Shown here: one piece after another, positions 11,030 through 20,217 of the stretch | How positions within the stretch are numbered: position 1 is the stretch's first letter | How the letters are laid out: every line of letters begins with the position of its first letter | NCBI GenBank assembly: GCA_022414725.1 | Contig: CM039462.1 | Location: 79,063,421-79,127,420 of the forward strand | Length of the DNA: 64,000 bases | Reading direction: 5' to 3' | DNA from: Microglena sp. YARC | Taxonomy: Eukaryota > Chlorophyta > Chlorophyceae > Chlamydomonadales > Chlamydomonadaceae | Program-made: the position numbers and the translations under genes | The notes under the pieces: model-generated | Seen by the model: only the letters and a program-made list of their open reading frames with translations | What the model was told of the DNA's origin: nothing | Database searches by the model: none

Positions 11030-11800
11030 GTATAGAAAGTGTTACACGTAATTAGATAAAATTAGTTGAGCCAGGGTGTTGGTTAGAAGTTATTACATGT
11101 GATAAAATATAATTAGGTAGGTAAAGTAATTATCGTGTCAAGGAATAATCAACTTGATCGTCGTCGCATATTATTTGTTACAACTCAGCAAAGATCATTA
11201 TTCATTTCTATAGTATACATAACATCGTTCGATTAGAATATGTTAAACAATGGAACACGTTATATAAGGTAATTAATTGAGTAAGGCAGCTGTCTAGAAG
11301 CTGTTACATGTGATCAGATGACATTAGCCAGGCAGAGGAACTGCCTAAAAGCTGTTACATGTGATCAAATGAAAGTAGGTAGGCAAGAAAGCTGTCTAGA
11401 AGTTACTATATATGATCAGATGGAATCAGCTAGGCAGAGGAGCTGCTCATAAGCTATTACATGTGATCAAATAAATCAGCCAGGCAGAGGAGTTGCTTAT
11501 AAACTATAACATGTGATCAAATAAAATCAGTTAGGCAAGGGAAGCTGCGTAGAAGTTGTCGCATGTGATCGAATGAAACCAGCTAGGCAAAGGAGCTGCC
11601 TGGAAGTTGATACATGCGATCAGATGAAATAAAACAGGCAGGAGAGCTGTCCAGGAGCTATTAGATGTGATCAAATGAAACTAACTGAGTAAGGCAGCTG
11701 CTTAGAAGTTGTTATATATGATCAAATGTAACTCGAGCTGTGTAGAAATTGTAACATGTGATCAACCAGGCAGGGAGCTGCATAGAAGTTGCCAGACACA
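11030..11800. repeat. Satellite B block downstream of the Helitron C-terminus
   Basis: Roughly a dozen units of about 57-62 bp built from CATGTGATCAGATGAAAT, AGCCAGGCAGAGGAGCTGC and TAGAAGCTGTTA. They are more regular than in intron 1. The block ends within 20 bp of the Helitron stop codon. Confidence 0.85.
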
Positions 11801-11815
11801 TCTCATTTTTTGTTT

Positions 11816-12035
11816 CTAGGGAATGGGCATGGGAACAAATAAGTCTGGTGTAAAACGGTTGCCGACGAGCCGCAGACGTTGTCGACTGGTTACTCTAGAT
11901 AACATGACGTACAGCAGTGCTGGTGTAAATGCGGACAGCATGTGGACGATTGTGGGGCCTGTGAGCGTAACGCCCTGTGCCTTGTGTCCTGTTATTGCAT
12001 ACGCAAGCTGCAGAGGGAATGTGACCTTGATGTAC
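11816..12035 (-). CDS. Helitron gene last exon: PIF1-type helicase motifs V and VI
   Basis: The acceptor CATACAG joins in phase to the previous exon across KR/YIKV. The frame reads VTFPLQLAYAITGHKAQGVT (motif V region, with the xHKxQG core) and LLYVMLSRVTSRQRLRLVG (motif VI, the arginine-finger block YVxLSRV). It ends at TAG 11816-11818 after DLFVPMPIP. This completes a superfamily 1B helicase of the kind fused to Rep in Helitrons. Satellite B begins just beyond the stop, so little 3'UTR remains. Confidence 0.85.
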
Positions 12036-12313
12036 CTGTATGATAGGTGTAGAAATGTACATTTTGTTATTACATTTTGTCAACATGATTTTGCTATAAT
12101 TTAATTATTATAATTGACGTCTAAAGGTCAGGACAGGTTTTATCTTGAAGCAGGTAAATCACAGCTATACAGAGGACAAACAATGAAGGAATTTAAGTAT
12201 GTACACGGTATGTGTGAGAGAAAGGGAAAACTGATGATATAAGCTTTGCATATGTTGATCATGGTATTGGTAGTATGTACTGGTACATATATGGGCATTG
12301 TTGATCTGCGTAC

Positions 12314-13129
12314 CTTTTTGAGTGCTTGTGTAGTGATTCATATATAGTGCGAAACACCTTTTGCATCACGTTGTTGTGCGATAGTAGTATTGTGAAGCAT
12401 CGGATGCTGTCATCGTCGCCAAGGGTAATGTCTATGACGGTTCCAAGAGCTCCATTGGCTGATCCTTTCTCCAAGCTGATGTTGCTGGTGATTATTACCT
12501 TGGACCCTATGCTGACCTCTGTTAGGAGATGGAAGTTGTCTTTCTCAATCCAGCTTTTCAGGTCAGGTTGATCTTCAGCATTGTGCTTTAAGGGCACGGT
12601 GCGTGGCAGGCAGCTGCGTAAAGGGAAGGTACACCGTGTGTACCGTATGCTATCCTGTGTGCATGTGGATTGCACAGTACGTGTGAAGGTGTGATATGTG
12701 CCATCTTTGATCAGGCGAACGATGACGGACTGAATGTTGTCTGGTGTTGTTTCGTCTGCATGTAGTTCTGTGATGATGCCTTGGTCACCGACTCGGTATG
12801 GTGGAGGTGATGCGTTGTCACTGTTGAGAGCATCCATGTAGATAAGGACACGCATGCCCACTGCTGATTGAGTAAAAGAATGGAACTTGGCTTCATGTGC
12901 CCAGGCTTGTATTGGCGCAGAGTTCGAAGATGGGCTGAGGTTAGGTTGGATGTTGACCATGCTGTCCTGGGGAATACTTGGAAAACGCTTGTGCTGGATG
13001 GCCATGTTGTACTGCTGCACTTGTTTCTGGTGTGAGCATAAGATGGTGGTCTCTTCAGTGGCTTCATCTATCACCTGATCCTTGTTGATGTACATATCTT
13101 TGGTGAGAACTTTGTCTATGTCTTCGTCT
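12314..13129 (-). CDS. Helitron gene exon 11, downstream half: helicase
   Basis: Reads DIDKVLTKDMYINKDQVID, TTILCSHQKQVQQYN (helicase motif IV-like) and later GSKVIITSNISLEKGSANGA then LGTVIDI, the block that precedes motif V in PIF1-family helicases. The donor AAAAG/GTACGCAG at 12313 splices in phase to the last exon. The exon is cut off at its upstream side (about 13129) by a 1.7-kb insertion; the other half is at 14825-15014. The insertion disrupts the ORF, so this copy cannot make a full helicase. Confidence 0.8.
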
Positions 13130-13540
13130 CATTTCTCGCAACTCCTTACTCCCCATCCCTCGCAGTGAACGCTGGAACGCAGTGGACCTGGCCTGGACCC
13201 CTCATCATTGTACCGCGGCGCTGTCAGTCTGTACTGGTTTTCAGGCTCATTAAACGCCGGCCACCAGACCTTATCTCCCTCATTTCTCGCAACTCCTTAC
13301 TCCCCATCTCTCGCAGTGAACGCTGGAACGCAGTGGACCTGGCCTGGACCCCTCATCATTGTACCGCGGCGCTGTCAGTCTGTACTGGTTTTCAGGCTCA
13401 TTAAACGCCGGCCACCAGACCTTATCTCCCTCATTTCTCGCAACTCCTTACTCCCCATCCCTCGCAGTGAACGCTGGAACGCAGTGGACCTGGCCTGGAC
13501 CCCTCATCATTGTACCGCGGCGCTGTCAGTCTACACAGTT
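13130..13540. repeat. 151-bp tandem repeat, 2.7 copies
   Basis: Units start at 13130, 13281 and 13432 with CATTTCTCGCAACTCCTTAC and contain GGAACGCAGTGGACCTGGCC. The copies are nearly identical. They sit at the 5' end of the retroelement, where reiterated promoter monomers occur in some retrotransposons. Confidence 0.95.
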
Positions 13541-14246
13541 ATTCGCACATCAATCCCCCCACACCCTCTTCAGGATTTGCGAAATTCCGCAATCGCGCCT
13601 AAAGACGTGATTGCCGTGGAGCTCGTACCTCTCTCCCGTTGAATTGTTTTTTCTGCTCTACTCCTTCACCCCCTTTTCCCGGCACCTCCTATTTAGACCT
13701 TCTAAGGTATGCTTCCTCCTGTGGTCAAAGTTTCTTTTCAACTTCTTCTTTTCTCCACCCTTATTCCTTGCCCACAGCCTAACGCTCCACCTACACACAC
13801 TTTCCCCCTCTATCACACCTCTTCAACCTCACACAGCCAAACACTCCCCCCCCCCCCCCCCCCACACACACACCTTTTTATCACCATACCCACAATCTCA
13901 CTCCCCCACCACACCGCCCATAACCCCACACTCACCCCCCTATCACAGCACGTTCTTTCTACAAACCACCACCAACCTTCAAATTGCACCCCTCACCCCA
14001 CCCCACCACCACAACATTGGCTAGGGCGTGCAAGTCGCCTAGACCGGTCTGGGCCAGTAAATCACCCCCTCCTAACACACACACTCACACCTTCCCTCTT
14101 CACCACCTAACCCACACTCACTCCCCCACACACACACATAACCGCACACTCTCCCCCTACCACCACGCCACACCCCTCCTTACAGCTTACCACCCACCCA
14201 TACCTCCACAACACACCCCTCACCCCCATACCACCACCACCACCCT
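13541..14246. other. Pyrimidine-rich leader of the retroelement
   Basis: C- and CA-rich sequence with a run of about 18 C at 13848-13863. Open frames here are Pro/His/Thr-rich by-products. A diverged hairpin phrase (TAGGGCGTGCAAGTCGCCTA) lies near 14023. Confidence 0.5.
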
Positions 14247-14304
14247 GGTCTGGGCGTGAAATTCGCCTAGATAGACCGGTCTGGGCGTGAAAATCGCCCA
14301 GACC
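14247..14304 (+). other. Tandem hairpins GGTCTGGGCG...CGCCCAGACC
   Basis: 14278-14287 and 14295-14304 form a perfect 10-bp stem around the loop TGAAAAT. Just upstream, 14247-14277 is a related imperfect hairpin with loop TGAAATT. Repetition with a conserved loop suggests an RNA or DNA structure rather than chance. Confidence 0.7.
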
Positions 14305-14338
14305 ACAGTTCCACGGGAGATTGCTCTTTTCCTATCTT

Positions 14339-14500
14339 GCCGAGGTTTACCTTAGCGGTTAGGGGGCGGCGTTAGATCGCAGGACACGCAGGCTGAGTTA
14401 CAAATGTGGTGTTCTACATCCCTTGTGATCTACAGTACCCTTGCTGTATCGACCCTACTTGCAAGAGTAGGAAGGGGGTGGTGAGGTTCGATTCCTCAGT
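14339..14500 (+). promoter_or_regulatory. tRNA-like head with pol III A and B boxes
   Basis: A B-box match GGTTCGATTCC at 14485-14495 is followed by a CTCAG stem end. An A-box-like segment TAGCGGTTAGGGGG lies at about 14353. The about 130-bp spacing is longer than in a functional tRNA, so this is a SINE-type promoter rather than a tRNA gene. Confidence 0.6.
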
Positions 14501-14824
14501 ATTTTGGCGTCCTGGCCCTAAGCAAACCTTGTGGGGAAGTACTGTCGGATTTCTGCCCTCGGTGGTTCTCTAGTTATGTCTCCTTGATTCCGCCTCTAAC
14601 GACCATGGCAGGGAGCTTATGTGCCGTGGTCAACTGGGGTGGTGGTGAATGTTCGTTTGGTCGTGGGTTGGTATCTCTCACCAACCCTAAGTGCGCCTAC
14701 TTTGCATATTGCAAGAGTGGCACCACCATTCAAACTGAATCCTCCGTGTCGTTGGTTTGTGTCGGGAGACCCACCTCCTGGGGTGAAAGTCCTTTCACAA
14801 CTAAAAAAAAAAAAAAAAAAAAAA
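14500..14824 (+). repeat. SINE/LINE-type 3' domain, copy 1, with A tail
   Basis: Begins TATTTTGGCGTCCTGGCCC and includes GGATTTCTGCCCTC, CACCTCCTGGGGTGAAA and an A tail of 22. It aligns block by block with 54081-54442, showing a dispersed family. Confidence 0.75.
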
Positions 14825-15014
14825 TGTACGTCTGTGTAGGCTTCTCTTCTCTGATATGCTGTAGGAAACCAGAGTAGTCTGGGTCTTTTGTGTGCCTCAT
14901 GGATACTGTAAGACGGTGAAGCACAGACTTTGACCAATGGATGGACTTAGTGATGTGGCACTGTGCACACGCATCATGGACGTTATCCTTTTTGCAGTGA
15001 CATACGGGCGGGAG
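14825..15014 (-). CDS. Helitron gene exon 11, upstream half: helicase motif III region
   Basis: The acceptor TTTGCAG joins exon 10 in phase to give GDLAQ/LPPV, the PIF1-family motif III. The frame continues IHWSKSVLHRLTVSMRHTKD and GFLQHIREEKPTQ, as in PIF1-like helicases (mR...D..f...L..iR). It is interrupted at 14825 by the retroelement's A tail. Confidence 0.85.
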
Positions 15015-15215
15015 CTGCAAAGGTATTTGGAAAGTTTGAGGTTTGAGTAAGAATTAGTGATAATATAGTCAAATAATATACTTGTATATAGTGATCAGTA
15101 AATTATATGTTTTTCAGAAAAAGCATGTGGTAAGCATATGTTAAGCATATAAAACTACATATAAACTAGAGATACGTTGTGTATAGTGCGATATATATAC
15201 GATAGTTTTGCGTAC

Positions 15216-15881
15216 CTGTGCTAAATCACCAACGATGATAAGGTGCTTGTTCCCAAAAGGGTTTTCAGCGGCGCTGCCATGTGTTTCAGTGTTGACCTGC
15301 ATGAGCCTATAGATGATGAAGTTGAGGTTCATTGACGTCATCATCGACATCTCGTCAATCATAATGACGTCATTGGCTTCTAGTGTCAGACGAGAAGGAT
15401 GAGTAGGGCTAATGGGCATAAGCCTCTGTCCACGGACGGGAAGATGGAACAAGTGATGTGCAGTCACTCCATACCGTGATAAGCGTACTGCTGCAGCTCC
15501 AGTTGTTGCTCCTAGGATGACCTTTTTCCCAGATTGGCGTAATGCACGAGCAAGCTTTTGTATAAGCAGTGTTTTGCCGGAACCTCCCATGCCACTGACT
15601 ACTGACAAGCCTGTTTTTTTTTATTTCAGAATGTTGAGGACAATCTGTTGCTCTTTAGTCAGCGTAATAGCATCTGTATCAGCAAATTCAGTAGCAAGGT
15701 TGTCTGCTATGCTGTCAGGAGTATGCCCCAAGGTGGTGAGCGCATGCATGCTTGGATAATCTTCAGACGATGTTAGATGGCAAGCACTGTATGTTTGTAG
15801 GAGACCTTCCAACAGCATACCCTTGTCAAAGTCTTCGTATAGGTGATAGTTGCAGTACTCCTCCAAGATTGTCTCCATGTC
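15216..15881 (-). pseudogene. Helitron gene exon 10: helicase Walker A and B, in-frame TAA
   Basis: From acceptor CTACACAG (15882-15884) to donor CAG/GTACGC (15215). The N-terminal part reads DMETILEEYCNYHLYEDFDK and LTKEQQIVLNILK (Q-motif region). Then come VVSGMGGSGKTLLIQKLARA (Walker A), ILGATTGAAAVRL (motif Ia) and DVIMIDEMSMM (Walker B, DE box), ending HLIIVGDLAQ. A TAA at 15621-15623 within an A-rich tract (A9) interrupts the frame between NILK and the Walker A block. The reading frame is the same on both sides, so this is one extra stop, perhaps from slippage or insertion in the A tract. Confidence 0.85.
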
Positions 15882-15954
15882 CTGTGTAGAATATTGTTTG
15901 TTGTTCATAGTGATAATATCATGGTAATACATCTTAGTTAAGCTTTGGTATAAT

Positions 15955-16096
15955 CTTACTGCAAGGGTTTACTGGCCGAGGATAACAAGAAGGTGATTTC
16001 AGCACAGAATGAGGTGCTGCACGATGATGATAACTTTGATGAGGAGGATTTAGTGGTGCACGATGATGATGATGATGGTGGAATTGAGAAGTAGCT
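15955..16096 (+). CDS. Possible acidic C-terminal exon on the opposite strand
   Basis: Inside the Helitron intron between exons 9 and 10, the plus strand has an open frame GLLAEDNKKVISAQNEVLHD then DDNFDEEDLVVHDDDDDD, ending in GGIEK and TAG. An AAG or CAG acceptor-like site precedes it. The strongly acidic composition may come from a GAT repeat, so it could be a captured gene fragment or chance. Confidence 0.25.
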
Positions 16097-16099
16097 CAT

Positions 16100-16700
16100 G
16101 TATTGTAAAGCAGTGCAGCAAATTTTATATGATTTAAGAGGGCAAAGCATGATTTTTGTGGCATAGAGCTTGGATAATAATACAGTGATCTTAGTTCGTT
16201 GTCACAGTTATAAGCTATTTCATCATAAATTCAGAATGGTCAGATTATACACGATTGTTACAAAGGCCAGTATAAAGAGTATAGAGGCATAACAATATTC
16301 AGAGTATGCTGCAGAGATTAATGTGTAGTAAGAGTTATGGCTGTGGAATACTACAATAGCATGGAATATACTATAACATCAGGCATGCATGCTTAGATGC
16401 AAGCTGCAGCTATGCCTGTGTGCTGTGTGATCAAAAATGTGTATCGTAAATTGTGTGAAGGTCAATATGGGCCTGTGTGAAGATTAAAACGTGATTGTGG
16501 ACTTTAGATAGTGGACAATTGATTTAAACTTTACAGAACGCGTTTTCAGCTGTATCTACTTGAGCTATGTTGTTAACACAATACTGCTGCAGAATAATGA
16601 AAACACAAAATAATAGGATTGACTCTAGACATCCATATACAAATGTTAGTGACAGCTACGCTGTTCTAATCTTAACTTCTGTTCCCTTTTGTTTCTTCTT
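16100..16700. other. Helitron intron between exons 9 and 10
   Basis: AT-rich. In other Helitrons a stretch of linker sits between the parts encoded by exons 9 and 10. I could not find an exon for it here, so it may have been lost or diverged. Confidence 0.4.
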
Positions 16701-16702
16701 AC

Positions 16703-16897
16703 CTCTTCAGTGTTGATGTAGCCTTTGAGCATGCATTCAGTCAAGTAGCTGCTGTCAGGGTTGGCGTTAGATAGCAGTTCACTTTCAGCACGGAACGATA
16801 TCTTGAGCAACAACTAGTTGTAAAATAAACCCTCTGGTTGATGTGTAGGATGATAGTCTGAACAGCGTACCAGTCTGGGTTGGTTTGCTTTATACAC
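16703..16897 (-). pseudogene. Helitron gene exon 9: Rep-helicase linker, in-frame TAG
   Basis: From acceptor CATACAG (16898-16900) to donor GAG/GTAAG (16702). The frame reads NQPRLVRCSDYHPTHQPEGL, then FYN, a TAG (16814-16816), then LLLKISFRAESELLSNANPD and YLTECMLKGYINTEE. The pattern (E..Yy..lLL..v.fr.e..L) is the usual Helitron linker, where a Gln or similar residue would stand at the stop; CAG to TAG would explain it. Confidence 0.75.
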
Positions 16898-17440
16898 CTG
16901 TATGTGGTGGTACATCGGATATTTGTTATTTACGTAGTTACTTTGTTTTTTAGCATTATTGAAATCAGGTGAGTCTTAGTTGCAATTGTTTTTAGTTCCT
17001 GCTTTGATGTTGATCCAAAAGGCAACAGAAAGGCTTATAATATTTGTCTCTGATAGTGTTTACATTTTTAGTGGAACTAGTTCTACCAGGAGATGGGAGC
17101 TTCTATGTTTACTCATTTGTTTGTTTGAAGTAAATAAAATGATGAAGTCTAACACGTTAGCCAATGGTCGTGTAACTAACTATTTTTAGTTAGCTCTATT
17201 GTTGTCATCTTTTGTTCCATTGCCAACACATTCTATCAATTTTCTTGTAGCTACCAATGTGATAATGAACTGAAGTGCAGGCAATGCTATGAAAACAAAA
17301 TGACTTGCAGATGAGGTGTGCAGCTATTAATTTGATGATAAAGTGAAGCACAAACAATGCTTGCGATGCTGCATAGGACTTGTTGGGCACAAGTTAAGTG
17401 AAATAATAGGATGTAAAGGAAGTAAAAGAAAGGAGCATAC

Positions 17441-17836
17441 CTTGTTTCCAAGAATGTCGGTAGCGAGGTAGGTGTGGTTTGCAGGATGTGGCTTGTCTGG
17501 TTTGAGTACGAGGTAGTTTTCGAAATACTCCTTCAGCTTCAGCTGTTCTAGCTCAGGAGGGCGGGCGCAGTAAGTGTCGACAGGAGGGACTGAAGTTGCA
17601 TTGAAGTGAAACAATGAGATTCTTCTCAAGTCCATTGGAGCTGTGTCAATGAATGTAACGGCATCAGACCGTCGCACCATGTCAATTCCAAGGCAAACAC
17701 AGGCGGCCTCACTTGGACAAACTGGCTTGGAGAGCTGCATTGCGCTGATGACTTTAAGCTGCTCCTCATCTAGATTGTCTAGACCTAGACATTTGGCAGC
17801 TGTTGTGTCGAGGTTCAGTGTTCCCATTGGCTCTGC
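17441..17836 (-). CDS. Helitron gene exon 8: Rep-helicase linker
   Basis: From acceptor AATGCAG to donor AAG/GTATGC. It joins exon 7 in phase zero (YAMK/AEPMGTL). The frame reads EEQLKVISAMQLSKPVCPSE, AACVCLGIDMVRRSDAVTFI, DTAPMDLRRISLF and YFENYLVLKPDK. The KPVxPxEA and TxPxxxRR blocks are conserved between Rep and helicase in Helitron transposases. No stop codon interrupts it. The exon 7 to exon 8 intron was enlarged by the 11.3-kb DNA transposon. Confidence 0.85.
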
Positions 17837-17949
17837 CTGCATTATCATAGAAATTGATATGTTTTAGTTTATGCTACGTGTCATCAAGGGCATCAGATAA
17901 GATTTTAGTGTCAATATGATATTGACAAGTTCGATGCAGCGTCGCCTGC

Positions 17950-18133
17950 AACGCTAAAAATTGACGGAGAGTGATTGCGAAGTAGTAACAAGTGCTGCAG
18001 GTGGTAATGGAAGCGAGTTAGTTATGAGGCCGTTGGCTGATGTATCAGGCTTCATCACGGTCAGATGAACGAACGGACAAATGGGTAGCACTGGGGGCTC
18101 TGGCCCTCCAGAAGGAGGAGCTCCGCCAAAAAT
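17950..18133. mobile_element. Short dispersed element, copy 1 (about 185 bp)
   Basis: From ACGCTAAAAATTGACGGAGA to GAGCTCCGCCAAAAAT. It aligns along its length with 59898-60084 (shared GTTAGTTA, CCGTTGGCTGA, ACGGACAA, GGTA(G/A)CACTGGG, GCTCCG(C/T)CAAAAA). The ends are weakly inverted (CGGAG/CTCCG). No ORF. No clear target duplication in this copy. Confidence 0.7.
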
Positions 18134-18154
18134 GACAGGAAAAGAGTAATTGCT

Positions 18155-18239
18155 AGTAGGAGTATAAGTTTAACTAAAAGAGTGATTACTAGGAGGAGTA
18201 TAAGTTGAACTAAAAGAGTGATTGCTGGCAGGAGTATAA
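18155..18239. repeat. 35-bp tandem repeat, left half (transposon target)
   Basis: Units of AGGAGTATAAGTT(T/G)AACTAAAAGAGTGATT are repeated here and continue on the other side of the transposon at 29561-29615. Joining the two sides at ATAA restores a regular unit, so this was the empty target. Confidence 0.85.
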
Positions 18240-18264
18240 AATGGGCGTTCCTGCTTCCCGGCCG
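18240..18264 (+). repeat. Left TIR of the DNA transposon
   Basis: 25 bp, identical in inverse to 29536-29560. Confidence 0.95.
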
Positions 18265-18289
18265 TTTTGTGCATGCTTCTAAATTTGTG

Positions 18290-18470
18290 GAATCTTATGA
18301 TTGAAATCAAAAGACCGTTTAGGCAAATTTCTTGATTTGTGAGTTTTTGCTGGATTTCTTCGAATCTTCTTATGTTTTTGAACATAAGATTGTTTTCTAG
18401 TTTTTCGACAAAGAGACAATTCCTTCATTATCTTAGAATCATCTTATGTTTTTAAACATAAGATTGTTTT
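18290..18470. promoter_or_regulatory. Left subterminal CTTATG/CATAAG motifs
   Basis: AATCTTATGATT near 18292, then CTTATGTTTTTGAACATAAG near 18369 and CTTATGTTTTTAAACATAAG near 18443, both imperfect palindromes followed by ATTGTTTTCTAG. Repeated subterminal motifs often bind transposase; the binding role is inferred. Confidence 0.55.
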
Positions 18471-18514
18471 CTAGTTTTTGGAGAAAGAGACAATTCCTTG
18501 ACAATTATTGAATC

Positions 18515-18775
18515 TTGTTAAATAACTCATAACTCATAACCTCATAACTCATAAATCGTAACTAATAACCTCGCAATCTCTGAACTCTTACATCAAAACC
18601 TCATAAGTCATTACCTTGTCACTCATCATTTGTAACTCGTAACCTCGCAATCTCAGAACTCTTAACTCATTACCTCATAACTCATTACCTTGTAACTCAG
18701 AACTCATAACCTCGCAATCTCAAAACCGTAAATCATAACCTCAAAACTCATTACCTTATAACTCATACACTTCCA
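18515..18775. repeat. CTCATAACCT-type degenerate minisatellite
   Basis: Variants of AACTCATAACCTCATAACTC repeat for about 250 bp inside the left end of the transposon. Sequence from there to 18977 is unique and featureless. Confidence 0.8.
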
Positions 18776-18977
18776 ACCTCACTGCCTCACAGCCCCATCC
18801 ACGGTGGTGGTGGAGGACACACATTTGGGTAGGTCCACATTGGTGCTGCAGCACTCTACGAGACCTTCCCGCACTACACCACCACGACAAAACATTATCC
18901 TAGCACCTGAACACATCACCCTACTTCCTAACCTCACAACGTCTTAATCCCATTATTCACGTGCCCGCTTTACAACC

Positions 18978-19991
18978 TCATTCCCCCTCAGCCATGCTCT
19001 TCATCTGCTTCATCAGTTTTCCAATGGTGATCAAGAGGGCAAATGGTTCGTCGATGAATGCCTGTGCTGTGGCGATGTCGGTGCACCTCTTAACTCTCCT
19101 GCCCCCAATGGTCTTGAATTCCTCATATGTCATAGTTGGAAAGAGCTTTGATCCGCTGTGATCTTTACGCAAGCCTTTCAGCTCGTCCCACACTCGGCCT
19201 AGCATGTCATCACTAGGCTTTGCAGGCATGAGGCTACTCAGCTCTTCCATGTCATCTTCAACGAGCTTGTGCACCAGATTCTTAGCTCTGGCGTCATCAC
19301 CAGCCTCTTGCATGGCGGCGTGATGTTTGAGCAAGACTTTCTCCGTGGCATGAAACTTCTTCAAACGCCATGTAGCGACCCCAAGCCTCTGTGGGACTGA
19401 CTCCAAACCGACGACGCTCCTACCCTCTAGCAATGCCGCCAGCATGCCTGAGCCATCTACAGTGTGCAAGCACATCACCCAGTTCCCTTTGTTGCTGTAC
19501 TCTCGCACGAGGTATCAGTATTTGTCGACACATCTCCTGCTGTACCCAACCTGCCGGGGACCGATGGAGCAGCCGCTAATATCGTGGCGCCCAAACACGC
19601 TCTTGTCAGCATTACTTGGTGGGAGATAGACCTTCAGGCCGTTACTTGGCGTCATACCACGCAGAGCTGTCACGGACGTGCCACGAGTAGTGGAGAAAGT
19701 CCCGACTATGGCCTTTGTGTTGGAAGCTGGTTTGAAGTCAGGCCCAATCCGTGTAATGGGGACATGATGCACGTCCTTAGCGGTGGCATCAACGAAAGCC
19801 CTAGTGAAGGTACTCACTTGCTCCATGTTGCTGTACATCACCACCTTGAACACCCCTGCAAACTTCCTGCTTTGGACCATCAAGGTTCGCAGAGTGTCTG
19901 AGGCATCAACGCCTGTCCAAGCCTTCTCACCAACGTCCCAAAGCGGTCCAGTGTCATCACCCAAGCTCGGGTTGATGACCAAGTCGACCAA
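18978..19991 (-). pseudogene. Methyltransferase-like ORF with one in-frame TGA
   Basis: Two open stretches (19991-19518 and 19514-18978) are in the same frame and separated only by TGA at 19515-19517. The N-terminal part has VDLVINPSLGDD near its start, at the place of a (D/N)PP(Y/W) motif. The part after the stop reads YLVREYSNKGNWVMCLHTVD then GSGMLAALLEGRSVVGLESV and RLGVATWRL. This matches the layout of amino-methylating DNA methyltransferases (K..L...li..s..gd.VlD...GSG...aa...GR..vGiE). The catalytic motif is altered (NPS), so activity is doubtful even without the stop. An in-frame TAA also lies just upstream, near 19995, so the true start is unclear. It lies immediately after the stop of the large leftward gene. 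Confidence 0.55.
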
Positions 19992-20217
19992 TTAGGCAGG
20001 CACCTGCGTGATAGTAGGAAATAATATAAATTAATACGTTAGTGGTAGGACGACCAACCAACCATACCCTTTGCAAAGGGGAGCAATGAACACACATCCC
20101 AATTTCAAAAGGCCAACCTACCATACATACCGACCTTAAACCTTTGCGTAGGAAAACGTAGAACACACATGCACTGAATAAGTACACTACCTTCCCTTAC
20201 AGGAAGGGGAGCAATGC
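19992..20217. other. Spacer between the two leftward genes, with CCCTT...AAGGGG hairpins
   Basis: Three short inverted repeats: CCCTTTGCAAAGGGG near 20069, a weaker one near 20143, and CTTCCCTTACAGGAAGGGGAG near 20192. An acceptor-like TCACGCAG at about 20003 may mark an exon of the methyltransferase-like gene. Confidence 0.5.

Larger units (their letters stand above)
13125..14833 (+). mobile_element. Composite polyadenylated retroelement inserted in the helicase exon
   Basis: In order it has 151-bp tandem repeats, a C-rich/CA-rich leader, two hairpins, a tRNA-like promoter, a 3' domain shared with 54081-54442, and an A tail at 14803-14824. It splits Helitron exon 11. The only short direct repeat I see at the edges is CGTCT (13125-13129 and 14829-14833), weak evidence for a target duplication. 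It has no convincing ORF, so it is probably non-autonomous, using a LINE that shares its 3' end. It could also be two successive insertions. Confidence 0.6.

Noticed and set aside
14339..14500. Functional tRNA gene
   Set aside because: The A and B boxes are too far apart and no cloverleaf fits; it is better read as a SINE-type promoter.
3474..19517. TGA as a sense codon in this organism
   Set aside because: The exon 2 TGA is explained by compensating duplications, TAA and TAG also interrupt the Helitron, and several ORFs end naturally at TGA.
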